Assembly (NCBI GenBank): GCA_038874435.1
Contig: JAVZCK010000014.1
Span: 1 to 50,081 of the forward strand
DNA length: 50,081 nucleotides
Reading direction: 5' to 3'
From: Thermoplasmata archaeon
Lineage (GTDB): Archaea; Thermoplasmatota; Thermoplasmata; Lutacidiplasmatales; SKW197
Shown here: positions 19,061-27,541 of the stretch, piece after piece
How the letters are laid out: the number at the start of each line of letters is the position of its first letter
Position numbering within the stretch: the first letter of the stretch is position 1
Position numbers and translations under genes: made by a program
Notes under the pieces: generated by a model
Database searches by the model: none
What the model was told of the DNA's origin: nothing
What the model saw: the letters and a program-made list of their open reading frames with translations, nothing else

Positions 19061-19612
19061 ATGCTGAAAGAATGTGGTGATTTTTCCATGGGTGACAAAA
19101 TTTCAGAAGAAAAAAAAATCCAGGTGAAGATTAACGATGATGTTGTCGATTTTTACCTTGGCATAAAATATTTTCTTCATACTGAAAGAATAGATGGAAC
19201 AATCCATTTTTTCCTGGCCAATAAACTTGCGGAGAAGGGTTTTGTCCCTGTGATTTTTACCCGAGAGAAAGAGGAAGTAGCAAAAACAAAATACCCCGAA
19301 AATTCAACCCTTTATTTCTTTAGCACGACTGTGAAAAAACCCAATATTTTTTCCCCAAAAAGTTTAGATTACTTGGTTAGGATAGTATATGAAACAAACC
19401 CTAGGAACTTCTTTGTGCTCTTTGATTGTCTTGACTATCTCTTCCTCTACAATGAAAAAAAGGAGGTCCTGAGGTTTGCAGAGCGCTTATTTGATGCCAT
19501 TTCTGGAAAGCAAGCGATTCTAATTTTCCTCATCTGTCTACCACTGTTTGAACCACGGGATTTGGCTCTACTTGAAAGGTTTGGCGAAGTGCTTCCTCTT
19601 GTTGAGGAGTGA
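19061..19612 (+). CDS. DUF835 domain protein (single domain)
   Basis: The 183-residue protein is a single DUF835 unit with a short N-terminal extension. A nucleoside-like fold pattern appears (LGIKYFLHTERIDGTIHFFL and FVPVIFTREKEE). The family core is FFVLFDCLDYLFLYNEKKEV, and a C-terminal helix includes EPRDLALLERFGEVLPLVEE. It has no membrane segment, so it is probably cytosolic. A TATA-like tract (TATAAAAAG, about 19020) lies about 35 bases upstream. Its last 83 bases overlap the convergent DUF835 gene at 19530. Function is unknown. Confidence 0.8.
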   Translation: MLKECGDFSMGDKISEEKKIQVKINDDVVDFYLGIKYFLHTERIDGTIHFFLANKLAEKGFVPVIFTREKEEVAKTKYPENSTLYFFSTTVKKPNIFSPKSLDYLVRIVYETNPRNFFVLFDCLDYLFLYNEKKEVLRFAERLFDAISGKQAILIFLICLPLFEPRDLALLERFGEVLPLVEE

Positions 19613-20030
19613 AATAGGGCGCAAAAATCTCATAGAGTTCCACACTTGCACCCAAAACATCTGGGTCTAGATGGATCATGACTGTGAAGTGCATGTTCGA
19701 ACTTAATTGCTCGAGTTTCTTTAGAAACTCAGAAATGTTCTGGCATCCATTGTAAAGGAGTAGGTACTCTATGCCATCAAATAGCACCTTTGCATCGTTA
19801 TGTCGCTTTGCAAATCTAGACACTATGTTTAGAACTTTTTCTAGTTCATCTGGCCTAATCGTGTTTTCTCCCTCTAACTCGGAGAGCCAGTGTAATTCAA
19901 CATTATCCATATTGTATCTTTCCCTGAGATAAACTGGATGGAAACGGGAGATACAGAGCCCACTTCCTTGTTCAGCGATTTTTCTGAATCCCTCTTTTGG
20001 TTTTTTTTCAATGATTAACATAATGCTCAT
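19530..20030 (-). CDS. DUF835 domain protein (single domain), convergent partner
   Basis: The 166-residue protein has the DUF835 core AKVLFDGIEYLLLYNG, followed by a helix and the strand HFTVMIHLDPDVL, typical of the family. Its C-terminus (about residues 139-166) lies in the 83-base overlap with the gene at 19061. A perfect GGTGAT ribosome site is five bases before the ATG at 20030, and a TATATATACTA box lies at about 20062-20072. A palindromic operator candidate is at 20076-20095, directly upstream of that box, shared with the divergent STAND regulator. Confidence 0.8.
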   Translation of the reverse strand: MSIMLIIEKKPKEGFRKIAEQGSGLCISRFHPVYLRERYNMDNVELHWLSELEGENTIRPDELEKVLNIVSRFAKRHNDAKVLFDGIEYLLLYNGCQNISEFLKKLEQLSSNMHFTVMIHLDPDVLGASVELYEIFAPYFTPQQEEALRQTFQVEPNPVVQTVVDR

Positions 20031-20075
20031 TTCCTATCACCAATTTGAAAATAGGTTTTCTTAGTATATATATTT

Positions 20076-20095
20076 AAATCGTGATTTCACGGTTT
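20076..20095. promoter_or_regulatory. Palindromic operator candidate between divergent genes
   Basis: AAATCGTGA-TT-TCACGGTTT is an inverted repeat with 8 of 9 arm positions pairing. It lies between the TATA box of the DUF835 gene (minus) and that of the STAND gene (plus). The 11-mer GTGATTTCACG inside it recurs at 22821-22831, after the STAND gene. This is the kind of site a winged-helix regulator would bind. Confidence 0.45.
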
Positions 20096-20136
20096 GAAAT
20101 TATCCTAAAAATCTATGGCTAATGCACAGGTTGAAA

Positions 20137-20145
20137 TTTTATATA
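20137..20145 (+). promoter_or_regulatory. TATA box for the STAND regulator
   Basis: TTTTATATA is centred 29 bases before the ATG at 20170, with no ribosome site between them. This indicates a leaderless mRNA. Confidence 0.55.
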
Positions 20146-20169
20146 CCTTTACTTCAATCTAGGTTTTAG

Positions 20170-22716
20170 ATGCATAAGCTTCTGATCAACCGTAGAATGG
20201 TGGTTCTCTACTATCTTCTGAAGTTTGGTAAATTTGAGTATACAGAGGGCATTGTATCTTTGAGAGACACTACACCAGAAGCAATCGCAAGAAATCTAGG
20301 TCTCAACCTCAACCATGTCAGTACATCACTTAAGGAGTTGCTAGATGCAGGACTTGTGGAACGACGAAAACTGCATGTGCCAGGTGAAAAACTAAAAAAA
20401 TATGTCTATAGAGTGACTGAAAAGGGTGCAATTGCAGGCAAGGATTTTGAAACAATAATCGGAAAAACCCGTTTTTTCTACATTGATCAAAACGAGGAAG
20501 GTACTGCAACAATCCCAGAGCTTGCTGAGAAAACAGGACTAAAGATTCTTGACATCTTGGTCTCCGCAAGAGATGATAAAATCCATCTAGAGAGGGCGAG
20601 ATTCCATGCGAGTGTGGCCCTTACCATGCCAAAATACTTCAACCTACCACTTTATGGACGTGAGAAAGAACTGAATATCTTATCTCAGTTTGAAAACGAT
20701 GCAGCAAGAATCTGCATTATCAATGGAATAGAGGGCACGGGAAAAACCAGCATTTTAAGACGTGCAATTGCGGGCTACCAGAAACGGTGTTTTATTTTTG
20801 AGGTAAAAAGACATTATTCCGCAACCCTTCAAATGTTTTTCCAGCAGTTCTACAAATTCCTAAATGATAAAAGAATAGCCGCGCGCCTACCTGATGTATG
20901 GGACCTTGAAAAGTTGAAAGCGGAGGTAATAGAGAACGCTAAAAAACTGAAAATTGTTGTTGCAGTGGACAATTTTGAGGAGGCGGAGGCACCATTGAAG
21001 GCGTTTTTGCTGCAACTTGCGGATGCTCTCATTTCACTTGATGATGGAATGAAATTGATGATTGCTTCCAGCAAAAGAGTTGCGGTGAACCCACTTACAA
21101 TTGGTCAAGGCAAAGTGGTTCTGATTGAACTTGAGCCTCTTAAATATCCAGATGCTGCGAAAATGCTGGTGAATAAGGGGTTTTCACAAGAAGATGCAAA
21201 GAAGCTCTATGAATTGACACATGGATTACCTGCGCTCCTCGAAATCGCCACGCCTGGTGATATATCTAGGCCAGAGTTGACACGTGATTACCTTGTCGAA
21301 CAGATAATTGGGAAGTTGGGAGAGGTTGGAAAAACTGTGCTAGAAGCGGGGTCGCTCTTCAACGTCCCATTTGAGCCAGAAGCTGTATTCACTGTCATCG
21401 GAAAAGAGTCGGAAATTGACTATGATTTGATAGACAATCTTCACGAGATTTTTCTGTTGAAGAAGGATATTGCAGGAAGGTACGCGGTCAACGAATTTGT
21501 GGCGTCTGTAATCAAAAGTAAAATGCCAGAACAGAAAAAAGCAGAGTTCCACATCAGAATCGGAAAATACTATGAACGCACGGGCCGCAGGGAAAAACTG
21601 CCACTTGCGCTCTACCATATGGTCTCATCCTCTAACTTAAAAGAAATTGAGGATTTCATTGTTAGAAACAGATACTTGCTCTTGAACTCACAAAATCTGG
21701 CAGCCATCGAAGAAACCATAGAAGGACTGCTGGCAAAATTGAGAGAAAGAAACATCATTTCCCAGCCCATTTTGCTGTTCTATGGAGAAGTACTTGAGGC
21801 GATGGGACTGTGGCGAAAAGCGGAACCCATCTATGAACGATTGAGTGAACATAATCCTGCTGCCTGCTTAAAACTTGCTGCTCTGCTTGTTCGTGAGAAT
21901 GCCACCATCCAGAAAACAAGGAAGTTTATTGAAAAAGCGAGGACAATGTGCAAAATGCATGAGAACCAGGAATTACTTGCTGAATATCATTACATAGAAG
22001 GACTCCATGCAGAGCATCAGAACAACCTTGCTGATGCTATGGAGCATTACAATACTACAATTGAGATTTGCAAGACGCTACATCTGCCTGTAGTAGAGAC
22101 CTATGCCTGGGTTGGTTTAACCCGTGTGAGCTTATTTGCAGGGAGAATAGGTGAAGCAATGGAATACTTAGAAAGAGCTAAAACACTCATGCTGCTAACA
22201 GATGGAAGCATCGAACGTGCCCTCCTTCAGCTGGCGATAGCAGGTGCCTATAGAATTGTTGGTGAGAACGGTAAGGATGTTGAGGAATACAAAGAGGCAT
22301 TGAAACATGCAGTAAATGCTGGAGAGAAAAGGTTGATGGCTGCAGCATACCTGGGACTGTCTGGGAGTTTGATAGGGCTTGGGGATTATCCAGCAGCAAA
22401 GGAGTATTTTTTGAAGGCTGTAGAGTTGAGAACTGAGATCAACGACTGGCACATGGAGTTCACCCTCGAGGCCCAAAGGTTATGTTTTGTAGATGGAGAG
22501 AAGGAAGCGGTAGCGTCAATTAAACAACTTGCTGATTTGTTGAAAAACCCTGTTGACCATAACTTTGCTGTGAGAATGACCCAATGGTGCATTAAGGTGC
22601 TTGAATGGAAATTCGGCGATAGAATGCCAGCTGAGGCAAAACTACTGTTTGGCTTTCTTGGTAAAAAAAATAAAAATGGGGAGAAAGGAGAAAAAATTTT
22701 CATAGGGAATATTTAA
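20170..22716 (+). CDS. STAND-type ATPase with N-terminal winged helix and C-terminal TPR-like repeats
   Basis: Residues 1-100 form a winged-helix DNA-binding domain (TPEAIARNLGLNLNHVSTSL, then YVYRVTEKG wing). A NTPase domain follows from about 165: P-loop GIEGTGKTS at 186-194 and a Walker B-like KIVVAVDNFEEAE near 262-272. An arm region and helical TPR-like repeats fill about 480-830 (for example YYIEGLHAEHQ-type and AMEYLERAKTLML). The layout is that of MalT/AfsR-type STAND regulators: ligand or partner binding on the repeats controls ATP-dependent oligomerization and DNA binding. The ligand is unknown. Two GTGATTTCACG sites flank the gene and may be its own targets. An acidic-basic tail (KKNKNGEKGEK) ends the protein. 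Confidence 0.85.
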   Translation: MHKLLINRRMVVLYYLLKFGKFEYTEGIVSLRDTTPEAIARNLGLNLNHVSTSLKELLDAGLVERRKLHVPGEKLKKYVYRVTEKGAIAGKDFETIIGKTRFFYIDQNEEGTATIPELAEKTGLKILDILVSARDDKIHLERARFHASVALTMPKYFNLPLYGREKELNILSQFENDAARICIINGIEGTGKTSILRRAIAGYQKRCFIFEVKRHYSATLQMFFQQFYKFLNDKRIAARLPDVWDLEKLKAEVIENAKKLKIVVAVDNFEEAEAPLKAFLLQLADALISLDDGMKLMIASSKRVAVNPLTIGQGKVVLIELEPLKYPDAAKMLVNKGFSQEDAKKLYELTHGLPALLEIATPGDISRPELTRDYLVEQIIGKLGEVGKTVLEAGSLFNVPFEPEAVFTVIGKESEIDYDLIDNLHEIFLLKKDIAGRYAVNEFVASVIKSKMPEQKKAEFHIRIGKYYERTGRREKLPLALYHMVSSSNLKEIEDFIVRNRYLLLNSQNLAAIEETIEGLLAKLRERNIISQPILLFYGEVLEAMGLWRKAEPIYERLSEHNPAACLKLAALLVRENATIQKTRKFIEKARTMCKMHENQELLAEYHYIEGLHAEHQNNLADAMEHYNTTIEICKTLHLPVVETYAWVGLTRVSLFAGRIGEAMEYLERAKTLMLLTDGSIERALLQLAIAGAYRIVGENGKDVEEYKEALKHAVNAGEKRLMAAAYLGLSGSLIGLGDYPAAKEYFLKAVELRTEINDWHMEFTLEAQRLCFVDGEKEAVASIKQLADLLKNPVDHNFAVRMTQWCIKVLEWKFGDRMPAEAKLLFGFLGKKNKNGEKGEKIFIGNI

Positions 22717-22724
22717 ATACTCCA

Positions 22725-22769
22725 TCAGTATCCCGGTATCCAAGGCGGTGGTGCACCTGGTCCATTCAT
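22725..22769 (-). CDS. Candidate 14-residue peptide with strong ribosome site (tentative)
   Basis: The minus strand reads MNGPGAPPPWIPGY and stops. A perfect GGAGGT (22777-22782) lies seven bases before its ATG, and a TATA-like ACATTTATG is about 40 bases upstream, next to the second GTGATTTCACG site. The Gly/Pro-rich composition is not random-looking. It could be a real micro-protein, a leader peptide, or chance. Nothing else is seen in the 203-base gap. Confidence 0.25.
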   Translation of the reverse strand: MNGPGAPPPWIPGY

Positions 22770-22820
22770 TTTGCATACCTCCCATGGACATATGTGCACC
22801 CCGTCTCATAAATGTAAAAT

Positions 22821-22831
22821 GTGATTTCACG
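22821..22831. promoter_or_regulatory. Second copy of the GTGATTTCACG operator candidate
   Basis: This 11-mer is identical to bases 20081-20091. It lies 105 bases beyond the stop of the STAND gene and upstream of the micro-ORF on the minus strand. The flanks outside the 11-mer are not conserved. Confidence 0.35.
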
Positions 22832-22919
22832 AATTAGTTTTATATAGGAGAAGAGAGGCCAGAGCTGTTATGATACTTAGAACAATTTTCAAACAAGTTT
22901 TTCCAATTTTACTAAACAC

Positions 22920-23822
22920 TTAATCTTCATATTTCAATTCAAGTGTCTCCAAGTCCTGAGGAGCAAGAGTATTTTGAAAAATCGCCTTTGCCTCTTCAAC
23001 CAACAGTCCCACATCCTTGTACCTCTGGCTGTAATGGATTAATGCCAACATCCTCGCATTGCACTTCATTGCAATTTCTGCCGCCTGTCTTGCAGTGCTA
23101 TGCCCAAATGTGTTGAGTTTCTCCTCGAGGTCTGCAGTACCTGTAGCATCGTGAATCAGCAATGAGCAATCTCTTACCATTTCAAAATCCCAATCCGGGG
23201 TGGTATCTGTACAATAAGCCACAGAAATGCCCAGTCTGGGCGGTCCCATTACCATCTCAGGAACTATCTCTCTTCCACCTATCTTTATTCTCTCCCCGTG
23301 CTGCAGTTTTCCATAGAACCTTTTTGGAATCCTAAGTTTTTCCGCTTTTTCTGGGTAGAATTTGCCTGGGCGTTCCTTTTCAATGAAAATGTAGCCGTTT
23401 GTTGGTACCTGATGGTCTAGTTTTATGGCCCTAACACTGAAATTCTCACTTGCTACAATTTCACCCGGCCTCAACTCTTTTGTTCTGACCTCAAACTCAA
23501 GACCATAGTAGCCAGTTTCAAGCATGCGCTTAATTGTTTCTTCAGTCCCAGACGGCCCATAAATCTCAAGTGGCTCAGTCCTTCCAAGCAATCCCATAGT
23601 CTGTAACAGGCCTGGCAATCCAAGAAAATGGTCACCATGAAAGTGCGTTATAAATATCTTCTTTATCTTCATGAAACTAACTGTGCTTTTCATTATCTGT
23701 TTCTGGCAACCTTCACAACAATCAAAGAGCACAACTTCGTTTCCTCGTCTCACTGCGACCGAGACAGTATTTCGCTCTGGTGTTGGCACAGTGCCTCCAG
23801 TGCCTAGGAATATTACTTCCAT
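22920..23822 (-). CDS. rnz: Ribonuclease Z (tRNA 3'-end processing)
   Basis: RNase Z cuts precursor tRNAs after the discriminator base, needed here because the two tRNA genes in the window lack CCA. The 300-residue protein begins MEVIFLGTGGTVPTPERN. It holds the beta-lactamase zinc motif ITHFHGDHFLGLPGLLQ (about 60-76), the later ligands AYCTDT and LIHDAT, HS in FGHSTARQAAEIA and IHYSQRY. The exosite segment lies around 150-175. The start is taken as the ATG at 23822 rather than the GTG one codon earlier. It follows the permease gene after 43 bases on the same strand. Confidence 0.95.
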   Translation of the reverse strand: MEVIFLGTGGTVPTPERNTVSVAVRRGNEVVLFDCCEGCQKQIMKSTVSFMKIKKIFITHFHGDHFLGLPGLLQTMGLLGRTEPLEIYGPSGTEETIKRMLETGYYGLEFEVRTKELRPGEIVASENFSVRAIKLDHQVPTNGYIFIEKERPGKFYPEKAEKLRIPKRFYGKLQHGERIKIGGREIVPEMVMGPPRLGISVAYCTDTTPDWDFEMVRDCSLLIHDATGTADLEEKLNTFGHSTARQAAEIAMKCNARMLALIHYSQRYKDVGLLVEEAKAIFQNTLAPQDLETLELKYED

Positions 23823-23868
23823 CACTCCAAAAAAGGGATGGGTCTATATTTTACTTCGCAAACTTTTC

Positions 23869-26094
23869 TTAGTGGTGCATCATTGCAATTTGCTCACCAC
23901 TCAGTTTTTCTTCCTCCTTGTACTTGTGCACGAAGAAAACACCAAACTTTGCTTTCTCAATTGAATAAACTTTTGTTCCGAGCAGATATTCAACTACATC
24001 CCAGATGTCATCAGAATTCATTATCAAGAAACCTGTGTTTATACTCTGGAGTTTGTGCTTGACTTCACTGAGCACCAGATAAGAACTTCGCACGGGGATT
24101 GACGCACGTTTGAAACTACCCTCTATACTTGCAAACATCTCCATTGCTACATCTATTCGTTTTCGTTCAGGCACCACATTCAAGATTTCCACTTCTGCAC
24201 TGTATTCTTTAGCAACTAAGTGTGCAATCTTGATGGCAATGCTCAAATCTGAACCGAGTTTATTCACAAGCGTCACTTTGTTTGGTACTTTGCCACGTGG
24301 CGGCTTGTAGATTATTGTATCTGTCTTTATTTTCTTTAGGAGCGCTGGTAGATGCGTTCCTAAAATAAAGCCCTTCTTAAATCTGCCTCTCCACCCAAGC
24401 ATCACAAGGTTTGCTTCAACCTCTTCCGCAAAATCAGCAATGGCATCTACAAAAGAGTGGGAGACACCTATAAAGTAATCTGATGAGATATCATACTTTC
24501 TAGTAATTGTCCTTAGCTTTTCAAGCTTCTTTACGGTGTCCTCTGCGTCTCTGTAACCGATGCTTTTGATTGAAACTTGCCTTGGAACCTCAATTACTGA
24601 GTAGAGAAGAACATCTCCCTTGTTGTTCCTTGCAATTTTGGAGGCCATGTGAACCATCGGCTCCACCCTGTTTTCTGGGGGCACACAGACAACGACACTG
24701 TATTTTTTCCTGTCTATCCTAATCATCTCTCCTAGCACACTCCGTTCCTCCCTCTCCTCTACCCTCTTCTGCCCGCCCCCAAAATAATGCACTATTGCTC
24801 CGATCTCAATCCAAATAATTGCGAGATACCAAGCTACCTGGCTAAAGGAGTATATCATTACCGCTATGATGAACATAGATATTATCGCAAGGATTGGAAT
24901 AAGCGGGAAAAAAGGCACCCTGAAGGGCTTTTTCACATTTGGCTCCCCGTATCTTAGCAAAATCCAGGAAATATTTGTAAGGATGAATAGCAACAAGAAC
25001 ATAATGTCCGCTGCAGCCACAATATCCCTAATTGGAAGGACAATTGCAATGAATCCTATCAGGCACGCGGAAATCAATGTAGAGATGTAAGGAGTTCGTA
25101 ATTTGGGATGCACTTTTCCGAAGAGCTTTGGGAATGTACCATCCCTTCCCATTGCGAACGAAACCCTTGCTGAGGAATAGATTGTGGCATTCAAAGTGGC
25201 AGTTGTTCCAATTAACAACCCTATAATCATTATGCCAGCACCGTATTTAGGAAGTACTTGCGAGAACCCACCAATTACAGCAAACTCACCCATTGCAGCA
25301 ATTTCATTAACAGGACTTATTGCTAGAAGTGCAAAAAGGAGCCCAACATAAAGGAGCATTACAATTCCTACCGAAAGTAAAATGGCTCTGGGAATGTTTT
25401 TCTCAGGGTTCTTTACTTCCTCTGCGGACTGGGCAATTATTTCATAACCTTCAAAGGCAATGAAGAGGACGCCCATGGCAACAAAGATGCCGTTTACATC
25501 AGGAAGAAATGGCGTGAAATGGCTCCATGCGTCGGGATTGCGAAAGAGAGCAAAAACACCCGCAACGACAAAGAAAATGATTATCGAAATCTGGGAAAGG
25601 GTGATTATAGTTTCTGTTCTACCAGTGGTTTTTGAGCCCAGAATGTTGATTGTGGTGAACACAGTTAGCACAACGAGGATGAGCAATTGTTTGAAAAACG
25701 GAAAATCAATTCCCACGCCATAAATAGTGATGAGCCAGTCAATTCCCATTGCAAAGACCACTGTGTAAAATGCGCAAGCGATTGTATGGCCAAACCATGA
25801 TATCCAGCCACTAACAAAATCAAAGGGCTTGGGTAAGCTCTTTTTAATCCAAAGGTAGCCCCCTCCTGCTTCGGGATAACTCGCACCCATTTCTGCATAG
25901 CCCAGGGCAGTAAGCAAGGTAACAAGGGCATTAAGGAAAATCACAATAATTGCAGCAGGGCCCGCCAACTCTATTGCTGTCCCTGCTAGAATAAAAATGC
26001 TTGCTCCTGTCATCGCTCCCACACCTATCATTGTTGCTTCTAGGAGCCCGAGGTCCCTACGAAAAGAAAGCTTTGGTGTGAGTTGACTTGGCAT
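23869..26094 (-). CDS. APC-family amino-acid permease with two C-terminal universal-stress domains
   Basis: Residues 1-440 form a 12-TM amino-acid/polyamine permease: LLEATMIGVGAMTGASIFIL in TM1 (with the unwound GAMTGASIF), and FIAFEGYEIIAQSAEEVKNP in the middle. Two UspA-like nucleotide-binding folds follow, beginning near 462 (YSVVVCVPPENRVEP) and near 608 (KVTLVNKLGSDLSIAI). The first contains LVMLGWRGRFKKGFILG (canonical G-x2-G-x9-G(S/T)), where a bound nucleotide may gate transport. The architecture (about 740 residues) is known in archaea. Substrate is unknown. A 9-bp perfect inverted repeat flanks the TATA-like box of its promoter (26109-26142), suggesting repression. Confidence 0.88.
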   Translation of the reverse strand: MPSQLTPKLSFRRDLGLLEATMIGVGAMTGASIFILAGTAIELAGPAAIIVIFLNALVTLLTALGYAEMGASYPEAGGGYLWIKKSLPKPFDFVSGWISWFGHTIACAFYTVVFAMGIDWLITIYGVGIDFPFFKQLLILVVLTVFTTINILGSKTTGRTETIITLSQISIIIFFVVAGVFALFRNPDAWSHFTPFLPDVNGIFVAMGVLFIAFEGYEIIAQSAEEVKNPEKNIPRAILLSVGIVMLLYVGLLFALLAISPVNEIAAMGEFAVIGGFSQVLPKYGAGIMIIGLLIGTTATLNATIYSSARVSFAMGRDGTFPKLFGKVHPKLRTPYISTLISACLIGFIAIVLPIRDIVAAADIMFLLLFILTNISWILLRYGEPNVKKPFRVPFFPLIPILAIISMFIIAVMIYSFSQVAWYLAIIWIEIGAIVHYFGGGQKRVEEREERSVLGEMIRIDRKKYSVVVCVPPENRVEPMVHMASKIARNNKGDVLLYSVIEVPRQVSIKSIGYRDAEDTVKKLEKLRTITRKYDISSDYFIGVSHSFVDAIADFAEEVEANLVMLGWRGRFKKGFILGTHLPALLKKIKTDTIIYKPPRGKVPNKVTLVNKLGSDLSIAIKIAHLVAKEYSAEVEILNVVPERKRIDVAMEMFASIEGSFKRASIPVRSSYLVLSEVKHKLQSINTGFLIMNSDDIWDVVEYLLGTKVYSIEKAKFGVFFVHKYKEEEKLSGEQIAMMHH

Positions 26095-26108
26095 CCAAGT
26101 AAAGATAG

Positions 26109-26142
26109 GATGGAGGTATTAAAATGCTGTGCAACCTCCATC
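26109..26142 (-). promoter_or_regulatory. Inverted repeat enclosing the permease TATA box
   Basis: GATGGAGGT at 26109-26117 pairs perfectly with ACCTCCATC at 26134-26142. Between them the minus strand has a TATA-like CATTTTAATA about 28 bases before the ATG at 26094. A dimeric regulator binding here would block TBP. It also lies just after the stop of dtdA, so a hairpin in that mRNA is an alternative role. Confidence 0.5.
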
Positions 26143-26147
26143 TCAGT

Positions 26148-26966
26148 TTAAATGGGTTCAAAGTCGTTGCTGGAACAACAAGGAATAGAAAATGAGCGAA
26201 GTAATTCTTCAACTTTTCGTAGGTTCTCCTTTTTCAACCCTTTTTCATGAATGTAAACATAATCTGGTTTCGGCTTTGACAGCACCCTCTCAAGTGTCTC
26301 TGTTGTAAGTGTAGGTATTGCGTATTCTGGCACCATATGGGCGAAGTTGAGCTTTTTTCCGTGAACCATTTCTGTAAATCTCGGTGCGTAATGTCCGCCA
26401 CCGAATCCCACAATCACGGGATACTTTGTCTCTTCCAGTGCAAGAACAGTTCTTGCGATAACCTCTGCAGCTTTCTGGTCTCTCCATCTCTCCTCATTAC
26501 TCCCTATTTCTATGAACATTATTGGAGTTTCCACAAATGGACCATGGTGTGTTACCTCGAGCGAAATTTTGTAGTCCATTCCAGCCCCGAGCAAAAACAG
26601 CTTTCGCAGAGCATTGCCCATAAGTTCTGGTGCTGCAGGAGCAAAATCAAAGTCCCGACCTCCAAACTCTGCCTTTGAGAAATTCCCGATAGGATGTACT
26701 GTCAATGTAGGAATTCCTGTCTCACTCTTATGCCTTGAAAGAACAATGATTTTCTCAAACTCAAGTCCAGAATTTCTGACTGCAATGTCAAACTGCTCTG
26801 CATATATGTGTAGGTTTTTCATCGTGACCAAGAAAAGGTGTTTATGCTTCCAAACGGGATTACCGTCAAATTGCTCGCCTAGAACTTCCCAGTCAACAAG
26901 GGAAAGGACTGCATCGCGAATAGTCATACTTGCTCTATCTGGTTCTGACGCTACTAGAAGAAACAT
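26148..26966 (-). CDS. dtdA: D-aminoacyl-tRNA deacylase, archaeal/plant type
   Basis: DtdA (GEK1-type) is a zinc hydrolase that frees D-amino acids from mischarged tRNAs. The 272-residue protein has ASEPDRASMTIRDAVL at the start and VLSRHKSETGIPTLTVHPIG near 75. Further blocks are EVTHHGPFVETPIMFIEIGS (about 137-156) and VGFGGGHYAPRFTEM (about 180-194), which are the family blocks with likely metal-binding His. The length is right. It is second in a two-gene operon, 17 bases after the charged protein at 26984. Confidence 0.93.
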   Translation of the reverse strand: MFLLVASEPDRASMTIRDAVLSLVDWEVLGEQFDGNPVWKHKHLFLVTMKNLHIYAEQFDIAVRNSGLEFEKIIVLSRHKSETGIPTLTVHPIGNFSKAEFGGRDFDFAPAAPELMGNALRKLFLLGAGMDYKISLEVTHHGPFVETPIMFIEIGSNEERWRDQKAAEVIARTVLALEETKYPVIVGFGGGHYAPRFTEMVHGKKLNFAHMVPEYAIPTLTTETLERVLSKPKPDYVYIHEKGLKKENLRKVEELLRSFSIPCCSSNDFEPI

Positions 26967-26983
26967 TCTCTCACAGTTCTGAA

Positions 26984-27541
26984 TTACTGCTTTTTCTTTC
27001 CATTGGCAGATTTTTTTGTTTCTGGCTTCTTTTTCTGTTTAACTGCTTTTTCTTTGGTCTTTGTGACACATTTTTCAAGCATTGCCTCAAACTCACCAGA
27101 CACATAAAGTAGGAAAAGCATTGACTTCATTAGCTTCTCAAACTCTTGCTCTAGATTTTCCTCGTCAGTTAAATCCAGAAAACCATGGTCCACTAGCTTT
27201 TCAAGGGTAACATAACCAACTGCTTCCATCAGACGAATCTCATCTGCACTCACAATGTCATCAGAGACCACTTCAATTTCTCCACCATCCACCTCACTCA
27301 TTTTCTCGTAGACTGCATTTTTGAAGTCTGAAGAAAAAAGGTCTGTCTCCATTTCTTCCGGTTGGAGAATGCCACATCTTGTAAATTTCTCAAAATGTTG
27401 CCCTATGGTGTCAATATCTGTGCCAAATTCCTCAGCCATCTCTGCCAGTTCTCTGAAAGCTTCAAATTCGCCCTCATCTTCCTTTTCAACATTCTTTTTT
27501 GTCTCCTTCTTTTTCTGCGGATTCGATGTTTTTTTCCTCAT
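26984..27541 (-). CDS. Unknown charged protein upstream of dtdA
   Basis: The 185-residue protein has Lys-rich ends (MRKKTSNPQKKKETKK and KQKKKPETKKSANGKKKQ) around an acidic, helical core of about residues 20-155, ending in a hydrophobic stretch (LMKSMLFLLYVSGEF). No known domain is recognised. The basic ends suggest binding to nucleic acid or ribosome, and the operon with dtdA would allow a role in translation quality control; both are guesses. A clear TATA box (GAATTATATAC on the minus strand, about 27565-27575) is some 28 bases before the ATG. Confidence 0.7.
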   Translation of the reverse strand: MRKKTSNPQKKKETKKNVEKEDEGEFEAFRELAEMAEEFGTDIDTIGQHFEKFTRCGILQPEEMETDLFSSDFKNAVYEKMSEVDGGEIEVVSDDIVSADEIRLMEAVGYVTLEKLVDHGFLDLTDEENLEQEFEKLMKSMLFLLYVSGEFEAMLEKCVTKTKEKAVKQKKKPETKKSANGKKKQ

